Shown: positions 35,401 through 42,599 of the stretch, piece after piece
Layout of the letters: each line of letters begins with the position of its first letter
Position numbering within the stretch: the first letter of the stretch is position 1
NCBI RefSeq assembly: GCF_029433255.1
Contig: NZ_JAQTHU010000001.1
Span: 1,922,001 to 1,986,000, forward strand
DNA from: Lactobacillus sp. ESL0791
Lineage (GTDB): Bacteria > Bacillota > Bacilli > Lactobacillales > Lactobacillaceae
Direction: 5' to 3'
DNA length: 64,000 bases
Position numbers and translations under genes: made by a program
Notes under the pieces: model-generated
What the model saw: only the letters and a program-made list of their open reading frames with translations
Told to the model about the DNA's origin: nothing
Databases searched by the model: none

Positions 35401-37134
35401 AGTAATTGCAGTTACGCCTTGATTAACTGTAAAAACGCCGTTAGAATATGTTGCTCCTGTTACATTGCTAACTTCAACAGGCATTGGTGTGCCATCTTTT
35501 TTGGTATACCTTATAACATCAGGCGCAATCATTTGGTTATTCACGTCAAGAATGTAGTAATTAGGATCAACCGACTGATCATTCAGTTTAGTATAACCAT
35601 ATAACGTGTTGAATCCCCCTGGGCCAAACAAGACATCTAAGTCATTAATTCTTAACAATGTTGAAGTTAAGGTCTTCGCGTTTATTATTCCCACAGGCAT
35701 CCCGGCATTGGCTTCTCCAGCCTGAACATCTATCGTAGTCAAAGTATTAGGTAATTGTACATAGGTCAGGTGGGGATTGCAATATAGCAACTCTAGATTT
35801 AGACGATCATTCGAGTTAGTAATCTTTGTCCCTCCATCTTCCCAGACAAACCGCTGCAGCTGACTATTACCTGTATCTTCTCCCAGCTTAAAAGTACCAA
35901 AATATAAAGTTTTAACAGTACCCGGTATGGTTAAGCTCCTAATAAAGTAGTCTCCATTAAAACCACAACCTCGTACATAACCTCCTCCTGGCACAATTCC
36001 GTGACTGATATTATTAACGGTATAAGTCTGGTTATCTTTAGTAATTGTTGGCGGCACGCTAACAACTGTATCATGCCCCGTATAGGTCTGCATGGTAACT
36101 GTGTGATCAGCCACATTCCAATTACTCCAGGTAAACTGATCCTGAGTCGTGTGGCCGCTTGAATCCATATGATTTGCTCTTGTAGAAATTACCGGATCAG
36201 CTTGGCCTTCAACAGTACTCTTAATTTCTGCAATTGCCTGAGCTATGTTCTTAGCCGCATTGGTTAATTCATCAGCCGTTACGGTTGTATTCAATGGATC
36301 GACTAAAGATTTCTGATTAACACCACTATCCACAATTTCTGTAGAAGAAATTGGCTGTTGATTGGAAGATGCTGATACAAGTTTATCTTGGTCATCTTTA
36401 TGGGCTTCACTTTCTAAAGAAGTCGCTATCGTCAAAGCACGATATTTAGTTAACAGATCTTGGCCTGACTTAATTGCCGTATTAAGCGCTTCTTGTTTAG
36501 TTGGATCAGCCTGCTTAAAACTATCTGAAGCAGTAAAAGTAGTACCTGCTGTTACCTCATCCTGCAAAATTTTAGCCGCATCAGCTAACAGATTCGGTTG
36601 TTTAGCTTGCTCCTGGTCTTTACCACTATTTACCGGTTGCGGCTCTTTAGCTGGTTGCTGGTCTTTGTCACTGCTTACTGGTTCTTCTGTCTGCTGGTCC
36701 TTACCATTATTTACCGGCTGCTGATTAGGGGTCGGCACTGGAACGGAAGTTTCAGTTGGTTTGGATACCGGTTTAGAAGAAGCCGGAGTTTCTTCATCCG
36801 TATCTTCACGCAAAAACGCACTTAATCCTGAAAATGTTGTTAATTCAGGCTGCTTAGCCTTATTATCTTTTACAGTATCCGAATTATTACTAATATCGTC
36901 AGCTGCGGCGTCTGTATTTGATATTGCTTGTTTTTTATCGATGGAAGCAACTGAAGAAGACTGTCCAGAATCAACGGTATCTGCTCTGGCTGTTTGACTA
37001 TTCATCCCCAAGAAACTAAACCCTAATAACACAGAAACTGCACCAACAGCTAACTTACGAATGGAAAACCGGTCTTTCTTAGACTGCATTTCCATCTGTT
37101 GCAACTTCTCTTTAAAATTCTTTCTTCCTAACAT
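29452..37134 (-). CDS. Giant YSIRK protein with 19 MucBP-type repeats
   Basis: Secreted adhesin-like protein of 2560 residues. ATG with AGAGG 6 nt upstream. Order: YSIRK signal RFSIRKLAVGAVSVLLGFSF (about 20-50), a Lys/Gln/Pro linker, FIVAR-like helices (about 190-300), a BspA/LRR_5-like region (about 375-475: IRSLTIPGTVKTLYFG), and beta domains (about 500-800). Then come nineteen 83- or 85-residue repeats (about 805-2390), each with VIVHHYLQD, VNGYVGSTVTVKA, GYTLVTTADQ and EVTFYYK. These are MucBP-family modules, which in lactobacilli bind mucin or extracellular matrix. Two Rib-like domains close the protein, which ends EVPISFIVR with neither LPXTG nor SLAP. How it stays on the cell is unclear. 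The first repeat (nearest the N-terminus) is the most divergent. Confidence 0.88.
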   Translation of the reverse strand: MLGRKNFKEKLQQMEMQSKKDRFSIRKLAVGAVSVLLGFSFLGMNSQTARADTVDSGQSSSVASIDKKQAISNTDAAADDISNNSDTVKDNKAKQPELTTFSGLSAFLREDTDEETPASSKPVSKPTETSVPVPTPNQQPVNNGKDQQTEEPVSSDKDQQPAKEPQPVNSGKDQEQAKQPNLLADAAKILQDEVTAGTTFTASDSFKQADPTKQEALNTAIKSGQDLLTKYRALTIATSLESEAHKDDQDKLVSASSNQQPISSTEIVDSGVNQKSLVDPLNTTVTADELTNAAKNIAQAIAEIKSTVEGQADPVISTRANHMDSSGHTTQDQFTWSNWNVADHTVTMQTYTGHDTVVSVPPTITKDNQTYTVNNISHGIVPGGGYVRGCGFNGDYFIRSLTIPGTVKTLYFGTFKLGEDTGNSQLQRFVWEDGGTKITNSNDRLNLELLYCNPHLTYVQLPNTLTTIDVQAGEANAGMPVGIINAKTLTSTLLRINDLDVLFGPGGFNTLYGYTKLNDQSVDPNYYILDVNNQMIAPDVIRYTKKDGTPMPVEVSNVTGATYSNGVFTVNQGVTAITYKATVKMAELGQKDVSINVKLNVRPRVPNVNITTKNISLHTASPTLYSPADTFVSGKDESGNVAQWNSPGMEYMITDSVNRLINADNVINRADTYKTNYSYTYGKDNDQIYDSPLSTATITVYTPKAVKGASASSDVPITAAPKEYISNSNDLTQFNAKYEYVKDINGTPLGGDKPKFTWTPGNNRGQLFVKVSYFKDANQTLADGSEIVPVDMTIIPESTTSANNVIVHHWIKKPDGTLTTTTVPGMSDTYVDGKVNDRVTVSAADTAQKAPNGYTLVTTTDQTSGVITSSGHQEVTFYYKANSSTDANNVIVHHYLQDPAGNPTTTTVPGMSDTRVNGYVGSTVTVKATDHDQKAPAGYTLVTTADQTSGKLTATGNQEVTFYYKGNSSTDTNNVIVHHYLQDPAGNPTTTKVLDDTRVNGYVGSTVTVKAADKDQKAPAGYTLVTTADQTSGKLTATGNQEVTFYYKGNSSTDTNNVIVHHYLQDPAGNPTTTKVLDDTRVNGYVGSTVTVKAADKDQTAPNGYTLVTTADQVSGKLTATGNQEVTFYYKGNSSTDANNVIVHHYLQDPAGNPTTTKVLDDTRVNGYVGSTVTVKAADKDQTAPNGYTLVTTADQTSGKLTATGNQEVTFYYKGNSSTDTNNVIVHHYLQDPQGNPTTTKVLDDTRVNGYVGSTVTVKAADKDQKAPAGYTLVTTADQTSGKLTATGNQEVTFYYKGNSSTDTNNVIVHHYLQDPAGNPTTTKVLDDTRVNGYVGSTVTVKAADKDQTAPNGYTLVTTADQTSGKLTATGNQEVTFYYKGNSSTDTNNVIVHHYLQDPAGNPTTTKVLDDTRVNGYVGSTVTVKAADKDQTAPNGYTLVTTADQTSGKLTATGNQEVTFYYKGNSSTDTNNVIVHHYLQDPAGNPTTTKVLDDTRVNGYVGSTVTIKAADKDQKAPAGYTLVTTADQTSGKLTATGNQEVTFYYKGNSSTDTNNVIVHHYLQDPKGNPTTTKVLDDTRVNGYVGSTVTVKAADKDQTAPNGYTLVTTADQTSGKLTATGNQEVTFYYKGNSSTDTNNVIVHHYLQDPAGNPTTTKVLDDTRVNGYVGSTVTVKAADKDQTAPNGYTLVTTADQTSGKLTATGNQEVTFYYKANSSTDTNNVIVHHYLQDPAGNPTTTTVPGMSDTHVNGYVGSTVTVKAADKDQKAPAGYTLVTTADQTSGKLTATGNQEVTFYYKGNSSTDTNNVIVHHYLQDPAGNPTTTKVLDDTRVNGYVGSTVTVKAADKDQTSPNGYTLVTTADQTSGKLTATGNQEVTFYYKGNSSTDTNNVIVHHYLQDPAGNPTTTKVLDDTRVNGYVGSTVTVKAADKDQTAPNGYTLVTTADQTSGKLTATGNQEVTFYYKGNSSTDTNNVIVHHYLQDPAGNPTTTKVLDDTHVNGYVGSTVTVKAADKDQTAPNGYTLVTTADQVSGKLTVTGNQEVTFYYKGNSSTDTNNVIVHHYLQDLKGNPTTTKVLDDTHVNGYVGSTVTVKAADKDQKAPAGYTLVTTADQTSNKLTATGNQEVTFYYKANSSTDTNNVIVHHYLQDLKGNPTTTTVPGMSDTRVNGYVGSTVTVKATDHDQTAPNGYTLVTTADQTSGKLTATGNQEVTFYYKGNSSTDTNNVIVHHYLQDSEGNPTTTTVPGMSDTHVNGYVGSTVTVKATDHDQTAPNGYTLVTTADQTSGKLTVTGNQEVTFYYKANSSTDANNVIVHHYLQNLGGNPTTTKVLDDTHVNGYVGSTVTVKAADKDQTAPNGYMLVTTADQTSNKLTATGNQEVIFYYTLNTPKVVTASFLQGISLTGDDAKKVISNYDELAGVTGVEWANPNVTSGSGSVSTKIRIYTTDKNLGAYPGGETPNGVPGRYYCDVPVTINIIGSPKKLADNYNPKYSGHTAGWHANLTDQNAIKNLIDYDGNRPTGERYSWKYNRVPNTQRRGRASGTIIITYSDNSTDEVPISFIVR
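29985..34730. repeat. Tandem 249/255-bp repeat array in the MucBP gene
   Basis: Nineteen in-frame units with a period of 249 bp (83 codons) or 255 bp (85 codons). The 6-bp difference comes from VLDD against VPGMSD. Most units differ at only a few positions, mainly DPAG/DPKG/DPQG/DLKG/DSEG and DQTAPNG/DQKAPAG. Confidence 0.93.
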
Positions 37135-37628
37135 AACATTCCTCTTTACTATGTATACATTTCATTTATCTGCCAAACATATCAGTTACATTTCTGGTGC
37201 TTAAACATCGATTAGATATCATAAAGCAGTATGAAATTTATATATTCTTACACTAATTATTAAAATCCTCAATTATAATTTTATTATATTTAATTAGTTT
37301 TAGAATGTTTTTTGATACCAAATTTTATTGAAAAATTAATTATTATTTATAACTTTTGATATGAACTAGCCACATTCGTTGACATAATTTTTTTATTATA
37401 TAGCAAAAAATATAACTACTGCATAACTTATAAAAATTAAAATTTTAAATTCTTCAAAATGGACCACAATCGCAAAACAAGACAACAATTCTACCTAAAT
37501 TAAAAAACAATTACTGATTATTTGATTAACAATAAAAATAAAATTTGCACCAAATCATATAAAATAAAACGATCTATATAACTTAATAATTATTAGACAA
37601 AAAAATGTATCTTGGAAAAAATTTAGCC

Positions 37629-37760
37629 CAAAAAAGAGCATTAGATAGAAAATTACCGTTCTTTTTGAATACAAATAATTGGGTCGGATTACACTACAAA
37701 AACTTTATTTAAGTTAAAGATGTTTTCAATAAAATTCGAGTTTTTTCTCAGACACACTTT
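37629..37760. repeat. Dispersed intergenic element, copy 1
   Basis: Shares with 47315-47490 the order: A-rich/T-rich inverted arms ending TTCTTTTTG, the exact GATTACACTACAAAAA (37687-37702), a TTAAAGAT...CAATAA stretch, and a closing TTTTTTCTCAGACAC. No coding capacity. Nature unknown; possibly a non-autonomous mobile element or an old IS end. Confidence 0.5.
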
Positions 37761-37879
37761 TTAACTAATACTAACAAGAAAATTTTGCTAGTGTGTTTTA
37801 TTAATTGTTTAGAAATGTGCTAGATTTACTCATAAAAATGTTACTTGTAGTAATTAAAAAGATAAAAAGACATGGGATT

Positions 37880-38085
37880 TCTAGCTTCAACAAATAATAA
37901 CCTGCTAGATCAAGACAAAATCTGCTCTACCTTGATTACTTTTTACCCTTTGGTAAGCCTTATTGCGGTCTAGCACTTTCTCTTGTACTGAGTGCTGCAC
38001 GCTCCTGCATATTTTCAAGGCTGCTCTCTACTGGTAGACAAATTTCTCTGTTTTCTGTGTTGAGCGCAGTCCCCAGTTACAGACG
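37880..38085. ncRNA. Candidate structured RNA (unassigned)
   Basis: This GC-richer stretch in very AT-rich DNA has nested complementary arms and is followed on the plus strand by a stem CTCAGTTAA/TTAACTGAG with TTTT. I could not match it to a known RNA family. A decayed gene fragment (minus-strand frame MQERAALSTRESARPQ) is the alternative. Confidence 0.2.
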
Positions 38086-38090
38086 CACGC

Positions 38091-38127
38091 AAAAACTCAG
38101 TTAAAATAGATTAACTGAGCTTTTAGC
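38091..38127. terminator. Terminator of the PTS operon (bidirectional)
   Basis: CTCAGTTAA and TTAACTGAG pair around a 6-nt loop. The minus strand continues into TTTTT and the plus strand into CTTTT. It lies about 120 nt after the EIIA stop at 38248. Confidence 0.75.
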
Positions 38128-38247
38128 TTAATGACATTGCATAATTCTAGAATTCAAAATCATCTTGTTTAAATAATTTATAATTAATGAATTAATGATT
38201 GAAATTTATTAATAAAAATCTACAAATAACCACATTAAATATTAAAA

Positions 38248-38724
38248 TCAAATTTTGATTTCCCCAATGACACTTGAATGAGTGGTTTTCCCCATTTTCA
38301 ACGGAGTCATTTCTTTTACAATTTTCATGTTAGTGAAAACGACTACTACAGTTGGGTCATAGCCAGCCTTCTTAATTGCGTCTATATCCATTTGTGAAAT
38401 AATCGTTTTTTCAGTAACCCTTTGGTCAACTGCTACCATATTTTTAAACGGTTCACCCTTTAATTCAACGGTGTCTAAGCCCAAATGAACCAGCACTTCA
38501 AGGCCACTATCAGTTTTTATTCCGATAGCATGCTTAGTCGGAAAAACTGAAACAATTTTGCCCGTAACCGGCGCATATATTTGACTCTCAGTCGGTACTA
38601 CAGCAAAGCCATCGCCCATCATTTTTTGGGAAAATACGTCATCCGCAACTTGCTCTACCGGAATTACTTCTCCACTAACTGGAGCATAAAGCCGACACGA
38701 ATTTTTTCGATGCAATCCAAACAT
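38248..38724 (-). CDS. PTS glucose-family EIIA component
   Basis: Phosphocarrier of 158 residues of the EIIA-Glc (Crr) family. It receives phosphate from HPr and passes it to EIIB. The two active-site histidines are in FPTKHAIGI and LVHLGLDTVEL; the second is the phosphorylated one. Opening APVSGEVIPVEQVADDVFS and APVTGKIVSVFP are conserved. GAGGT precedes the ATG. Last gene of the operon, 13 nt after EIIBC, which lacks its own EIIA domain, so this is its cognate donor. Confidence 0.9.
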   Translation of the reverse strand: MFGLHRKNSCRLYAPVSGEVIPVEQVADDVFSQKMMGDGFAVVPTESQIYAPVTGKIVSVFPTKHAIGIKTDSGLEVLVHLGLDTVELKGEPFKNMVAVDQRVTEKTIISQMDIDAIKKAGYDPTVVVVFTNMKIVKEMTPLKMGKTTHSSVIGEIKI

Positions 38725-38737
38725 CTTATTACCTCAT

Positions 38738-40303
38738 TTAATATTCCTTAGTGCCTAATCCAGCAATAAAGTCATCCAACTTTTCCTTAGTACTTTCAAC
38801 GCCCGGTCCGATTACGATTTGAACATTGTTCTTCTTATTAATCACACCAGAAGAAGGAAACTTTTTAATTTCAGCTAAATCAATTTTAGAAGCATCAATT
38901 ACATTAATTCTTATTCGGCTGTAACAGTTCTCAACATCTTTAATATTGCTGGCTCCGCCAAGACCTTTAACCAAATGTGAAAATTGCACTTCATCACTTG
39001 TTCCTACAACTACATTTTGACCAGAGCCAGACTGTTCTCCAGCTAGTTCAGGTTCTTCATCTTCACGTCCAACTGTCTTTAAATTAAATTTCAAAATCAA
39101 GAACTTAAATGTATAGTATTCCATTGCCATCAATAATAAGCCGACTGGTATAATTAACCACTGATGACCGAGAGAATTTGGTACAACTATGCTGTACATA
39201 ATAGTATTGATTATATTTTCAACCATAATATTTATTCCCAGCAAATGTGGAATAACTAGTCCGAGACCGTATATAATACCGTGTGCTACCCAAAGCAGTG
39301 GAGCAGTGAACAAAAACATAAATTCAATTGGTTCTGTGATACCAGCTACAACTGCTGAGATAACTGCCGGAATAACTAACCCTTTAACACGATCCTTATT
39401 TTCTGGTTTTGCAGTATTAATGAAGGCAAGTCCAATGCCAATCGGCAAAAAGATATATCCAAAATTACATAAAAAGCCAATCGACCAATGCATCGAATGA
39501 ATTTTTCCAATATTTCCTAATTCTGCTAAGAAAATATTCATTGCTCCGCTATATGTCTTGCCAAGAATTTTTGCTGTTCCACCAAGTGGCGTGTAGTACA
39601 GAGGCATCCACAACAAATGGTGCATCCCAAACGGTAACAGCATTCGGTTCAAAAAGCCATACGCAAACAACCCAATCGATCCTGATTTACCCATCATGCT
39701 AACAGTTGCTGAAACCACATGATTAATCGGCGGCCAAATATATGTTATTAAAATTCCAAACAAAATAACGCCAAAAATAAGTATCAAATATACAAACTTT
39801 GTTCCTTCATACGAAGCGAGATATTTATGAAATTTTATATTACCCAACTTATTAACAAAATAGCCGGTGATACAGCCAAGAATAATTCCTAAAAACACAC
39901 CCATGTCGGTTACCTGAACGCCTAAAACTTCGGCTTGTCCAGTTCCAGCTAAGCCTTGGCTGCCAGCTTTGGCTAAACGATGTGTTAAATTAAGCCAAAA
40001 ATTGTTTGAATACAGAAAAATCAGGTATACGCTCACACCCAAAATTGCAGCATCCGTCTTATGCTTTTTGGCCATCGCTGCCGCAATTCCTACACAGAAA
40101 ATTAATGATAATTGACCAATGATACCACTCTGAAGTGTTGTAAAGAATAAATTCCCGATTGTCTTAAAAACGGCAGGCATTGAATCCATTTTCAGAATTG
40201 CCGACAAAGCTATGATAATCCCAGTTACTGCCATAAACATTACAGGCTGTATAATCGCACGAGCAAACGTCTGCATCGCAGCTTGTATTTTGTCTTTAAC
40301 CAT
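38738..40303 (-). CDS. PTS alpha-glucoside-type EIICB permease
   Basis: Sugar permease of 521 residues: EIIC membrane domain (about 1-405) and EIIB domain (about 435-521). EIIC has the conserved GITEPIEF (about 316-323), whose Glu faces the sugar, and HWSIGFLCNFGYIFLP. EIIB has the phosphorylated Cys in VENCYSRIRINVID (about 461). The sequence resembles the MalP/GlvC/AglA branch, which transports maltose and other alpha-glucosides, and the operon's GH4 enzyme fits that. The substrate is inferred and could be an acetylated or amino disaccharide, given the YdjC-family gene alongside. AAGGAGGG precedes the ATG. Confidence 0.85.
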   Translation of the reverse strand: MVKDKIQAAMQTFARAIIQPVMFMAVTGIIIALSAILKMDSMPAVFKTIGNLFFTTLQSGIIGQLSLIFCVGIAAAMAKKHKTDAAILGVSVYLIFLYSNNFWLNLTHRLAKAGSQGLAGTGQAEVLGVQVTDMGVFLGIILGCITGYFVNKLGNIKFHKYLASYEGTKFVYLILIFGVILFGILITYIWPPINHVVSATVSMMGKSGSIGLFAYGFLNRMLLPFGMHHLLWMPLYYTPLGGTAKILGKTYSGAMNIFLAELGNIGKIHSMHWSIGFLCNFGYIFLPIGIGLAFINTAKPENKDRVKGLVIPAVISAVVAGITEPIEFMFLFTAPLLWVAHGIIYGLGLVIPHLLGINIMVENIINTIMYSIVVPNSLGHQWLIIPVGLLLMAMEYYTFKFLILKFNLKTVGREDEEPELAGEQSGSGQNVVVGTSDEVQFSHLVKGLGGASNIKDVENCYSRIRINVIDASKIDLAEIKKFPSSGVINKKNNVQIVIGPGVESTKEKLDDFIAGLGTKEY

Positions 40304-40369
40304 ACTACTACCCTCCTTATATCTATTTAAATTGTTTGAGAAAACAATTAATAAATAGCAACTTGCTTT

Positions 40370-41116
40370 TTATAAGTCCTTAAAAGTGCCCAGTGTTACA
40401 CCATTTTCTTGGAGTAATTTTGGATAATGTTTATTCTGTAATTCACGCATGGTATACATCCGATTAATGTTTAGGCTTGAGCCTTCATAGATAGTTGTAT
40501 CAAGGTAACCAGGGTGACACATAATTTCAACTGAGCCAAACTTATTAGTATTTTCAATTAAATTATGAATATCATATGGCTTCCAAATATCTTTAGTTCT
40601 TGCTACAGAATCAAAATTAGTAAAGAAGTAAGCTGGACTCTTAATTCCCTTAGACTTAGAATAATTTCCCCGAACTGGCAGCTGATATTCCTTAGCCAGT
40701 TGATCAAACACTTGGGTAATTCCTTTGATCGTATGCACGTGATGGTGACTGTCCAGATGGTCCGGCTGAATGCCGCTTGCAATTACTTTATTGATCTGGG
40801 CTTTCCATTCCTGGTAGACTTCATCCAGGTCCACTGAAAAATCTTTTTCATAAAAGGTGATTTTGTGAAAATCACCATGCTCATCAACTAAACTTGGTAC
40901 ATCATTTCTAATCGGTTTACGGCAAGTCAGCGTTAAATGTACACCTAAACCCATTCCAGGATTTGCTTTAGCGAGCTCAATCGCTTGATCAAAGCCTGGC
41001 ATGCCAACCATGATTGTCGCTGAGGTTACAATTCCTTGTTGATAAGATTCAATGACACCTTTGTTTACTGCTGGACAATAGCCAAAATCGTCAGCATTTA
41101 CTATTAACATTCCCAT
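40370..41116 (-). CDS. ChbG/YdjC-family carbohydrate deacetylase
   Basis: Hydrolase of 248 residues. Metal-binding motifs: NADDFG (about 7-12), LDSHHHVH (about 122-129) and CHPGYLD (about 201-207). In E. coli ChbG removes an acetyl group from chitobiose so that the phospho-glucosidase can act. I choose the ATG at 41116, 9 nt after GGAG; a TTG six bases earlier is possible. Here the enzyme sits between a GH4 glycosidase (6 nt upstream gap region) and the permease of an alpha-glucoside-type PTS, an unusual pairing that suggests an N- or O-acetylated imported sugar (inference). Confidence 0.85.
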   Translation of the reverse strand: MGMLIVNADDFGYCPAVNKGVIESYQQGIVTSATIMVGMPGFDQAIELAKANPGMGLGVHLTLTCRKPIRNDVPSLVDEHGDFHKITFYEKDFSVDLDEVYQEWKAQINKVIASGIQPDHLDSHHHVHTIKGITQVFDQLAKEYQLPVRGNYSKSKGIKSPAYFFTNFDSVARTKDIWKPYDIHNLIENTNKFGSVEIMCHPGYLDTTIYEGSSLNINRMYTMRELQNKHYPKLLQENGVTLGTFKDL

Positions 41117-41128
41117 ATTCAAGATCTC

Positions 41129-42445
41129 CTATTTCAGCTCAACCCAGTAATCGCCGTTTACTTCTATGAATTCATTCAGTATCTTCTTTGCAATCGTTGC
41201 ATTTGGTACAGTCTGATTCAAGGCGAAAGCTTCTAAGGCTTTTTGGTAAGAATGTTCAAAGAAAGCATCTACCAGCAATTTTTCAGCTGCTACTTGTGCT
41301 TCCATCATCCCTTTATGGAGATCTGGAATGCCCTCACGCATTGAAACCGGCTCAACACCTTTAGCATTCACATAACATGGAATTTCAACCACAGCATCTG
41401 GCCGTAAATTAGGAATCGCACCTTTGTTTGGCACGATGAGCATAAATCTGTCATTCTTATTATGTAAAATAGAAATGGCCATTTCTACAATGTACAAGCC
41501 GTGGCTCTCAGTAGCGTAATCAATTGTATCGAGGTTTGGATTAGCCTTAATTTCTGCCACAGTATCCTTAATCTTCTTAAGTCGACTATCCATAACTTCA
41601 TTTGCACGAGTGTAATTGGGATTTTCTTTCTCCAAAGCACGGTCTTCATACAAATAATATTGCAGATAATTGTTTGGCAAATACTTAGGGAAGAATTCCC
41701 GTACCATATCGGTCATAACGTTATAAGTATGTGCCCAAGATGGTTCCATACCTGAAACATCCAATCCTTGCTTTTTAATTTTTTCAATGATTTCCGGTAG
41801 AATATCTTTGCCTCGGGTAACATCATAAATTTCCTTGTACCAGCCAAAGTGATTCAAGCCATAATATTGCGCAATAAAGTTCTTTCGATCATAACCAAAT
41901 GACTTATCAAGCAGTTCTTCAATTGAGATTGTCTGGTCACAAGCGTTGATAATTTTGATATTAGGGAATTTTCTTCTGACAGATTCGGCAATAATTGATT
42001 CTGGATTGGTATAATTCAGAATCCAGGCATTTGGTGCATACTTCTCGATAAAGCCGACCATTTCCAAAAAACTCTTCATTGAGCGCATTCCGTAAGAAAA
42101 GCCGCCCAAGCCACAAGTTTCTTGACCAACTAAGCCGTACTTTAACGGAATTTTCTCATCTTTTTCCCGCATCTTCATGCCGCCAGCGCGAATTTGTGAA
42201 AATACAAAGTCACAGCCAGTAAAAGCAGTTTCTGGATCTTGAGTAACAGTCAATTTAACATCAGGGCGTTGCTTTTTTAGTAAAAAGTCTACTATAATTC
42301 CCATATCTGAATTGCGCTGCTCGTCAATGTCATACAACCGAATTTCTTTGAGCGGAAACTCCTCTTTAAATTTCAATACCGTTAACAAAATCCCTGGCGT
42401 ATAGCCACTTCCCCCACCAGCAATTGTTACGACATTTTTCTTCAT
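41129..42445 (-). CDS. GH4 6-phospho-glucosidase (GlvA/MalH-like)
   Basis: NAD- and metal-dependent glycosidase of 438 residues that splits PTS-imported phospho-disaccharides. The N-terminal Rossmann motif is IAGGGSGYTPG (about 7-17). Conserved GH4 blocks are REKDEKIPLKYGLVGQET, the metal Cys in NACDQT (about 171) and the His in YGLNHFGW. The sequence follows the alpha branch (GlvA, maltose-6'-phosphate glucosidase) better than the beta branch. At the specificity site, alpha enzymes usually read CDMP; here it is CDQT, so the linkage or sugar may differ. TGGAGGT precedes the ATG. First gene of the operon, divergent from the RpiR regulator. Confidence 0.85.
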   Translation of the reverse strand: MKKNVVTIAGGGSGYTPGILLTVLKFKEEFPLKEIRLYDIDEQRNSDMGIIVDFLLKKQRPDVKLTVTQDPETAFTGCDFVFSQIRAGGMKMREKDEKIPLKYGLVGQETCGLGGFSYGMRSMKSFLEMVGFIEKYAPNAWILNYTNPESIIAESVRRKFPNIKIINACDQTISIEELLDKSFGYDRKNFIAQYYGLNHFGWYKEIYDVTRGKDILPEIIEKIKKQGLDVSGMEPSWAHTYNVMTDMVREFFPKYLPNNYLQYYLYEDRALEKENPNYTRANEVMDSRLKKIKDTVAEIKANPNLDTIDYATESHGLYIVEMAISILHNKNDRFMLIVPNKGAIPNLRPDAVVEIPCYVNAKGVEPVSMREGIPDLHKGMMEAQVAAEKLLVDAFFEHSYQKALEAFALNQTVPNATIAKKILNEFIEVNGDYWVELK

Positions 42446-42533
42446 AATTTATACCTCCAAAAATAAAATAATTTCTTGAAACAATTTTATTTAAGCACAA
42501 TCACAAGCATACTTGAATGCGGTATCATATATA

Positions 42534-42548
42534 TGGAAACCGGTTCCA
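42534..42548. promoter_or_regulatory. Palindromic operator candidate (RpiR or CcpA)
   Basis: TGGAAACCGGTTCCA is a near-perfect inverted repeat centred on CCGG between the divergent GH4 operon and the RpiR gene. It resembles a cre site with one extra base, so CcpA or the local RpiR protein could bind. Confidence 0.5.
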
Positions 42549-42599
42549 AGCGTTGCACTTTTATTACATTTTGTGAAAATATTTTCAGGAGGAATTTAT

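Larger units (their letters stand above)
37135..38090. other. Long gene-free AT-rich region with a GC-richer island
   Basis: About 950 bp with no supportable gene. It must hold the promoter of the giant MucBP gene, but no clear -35/-10 pair stands out. It contains one copy of a dispersed element (37629-37760) and, at about 37880-38075, an island clearly richer in GC than its flanks. That island has short complementary arms (AGCACT/AGTGCT, AGCCTT/AAGGCT, TTACC/GGTAA) and only short open frames. Confidence 0.6.

Noticed and set aside
37379..37402. TTGACA followed by TATTATATAG as a plus-strand promoter
   Set aside because: The spacing is only about 12-14 bp and there is no gene downstream on that strand.
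42513..42599. N-terminal extension of the RpiR gene
   Set aside because: No ribosome site, and it would place the operator palindrome inside the coding sequence; AGGAGGA precedes the later ATG.
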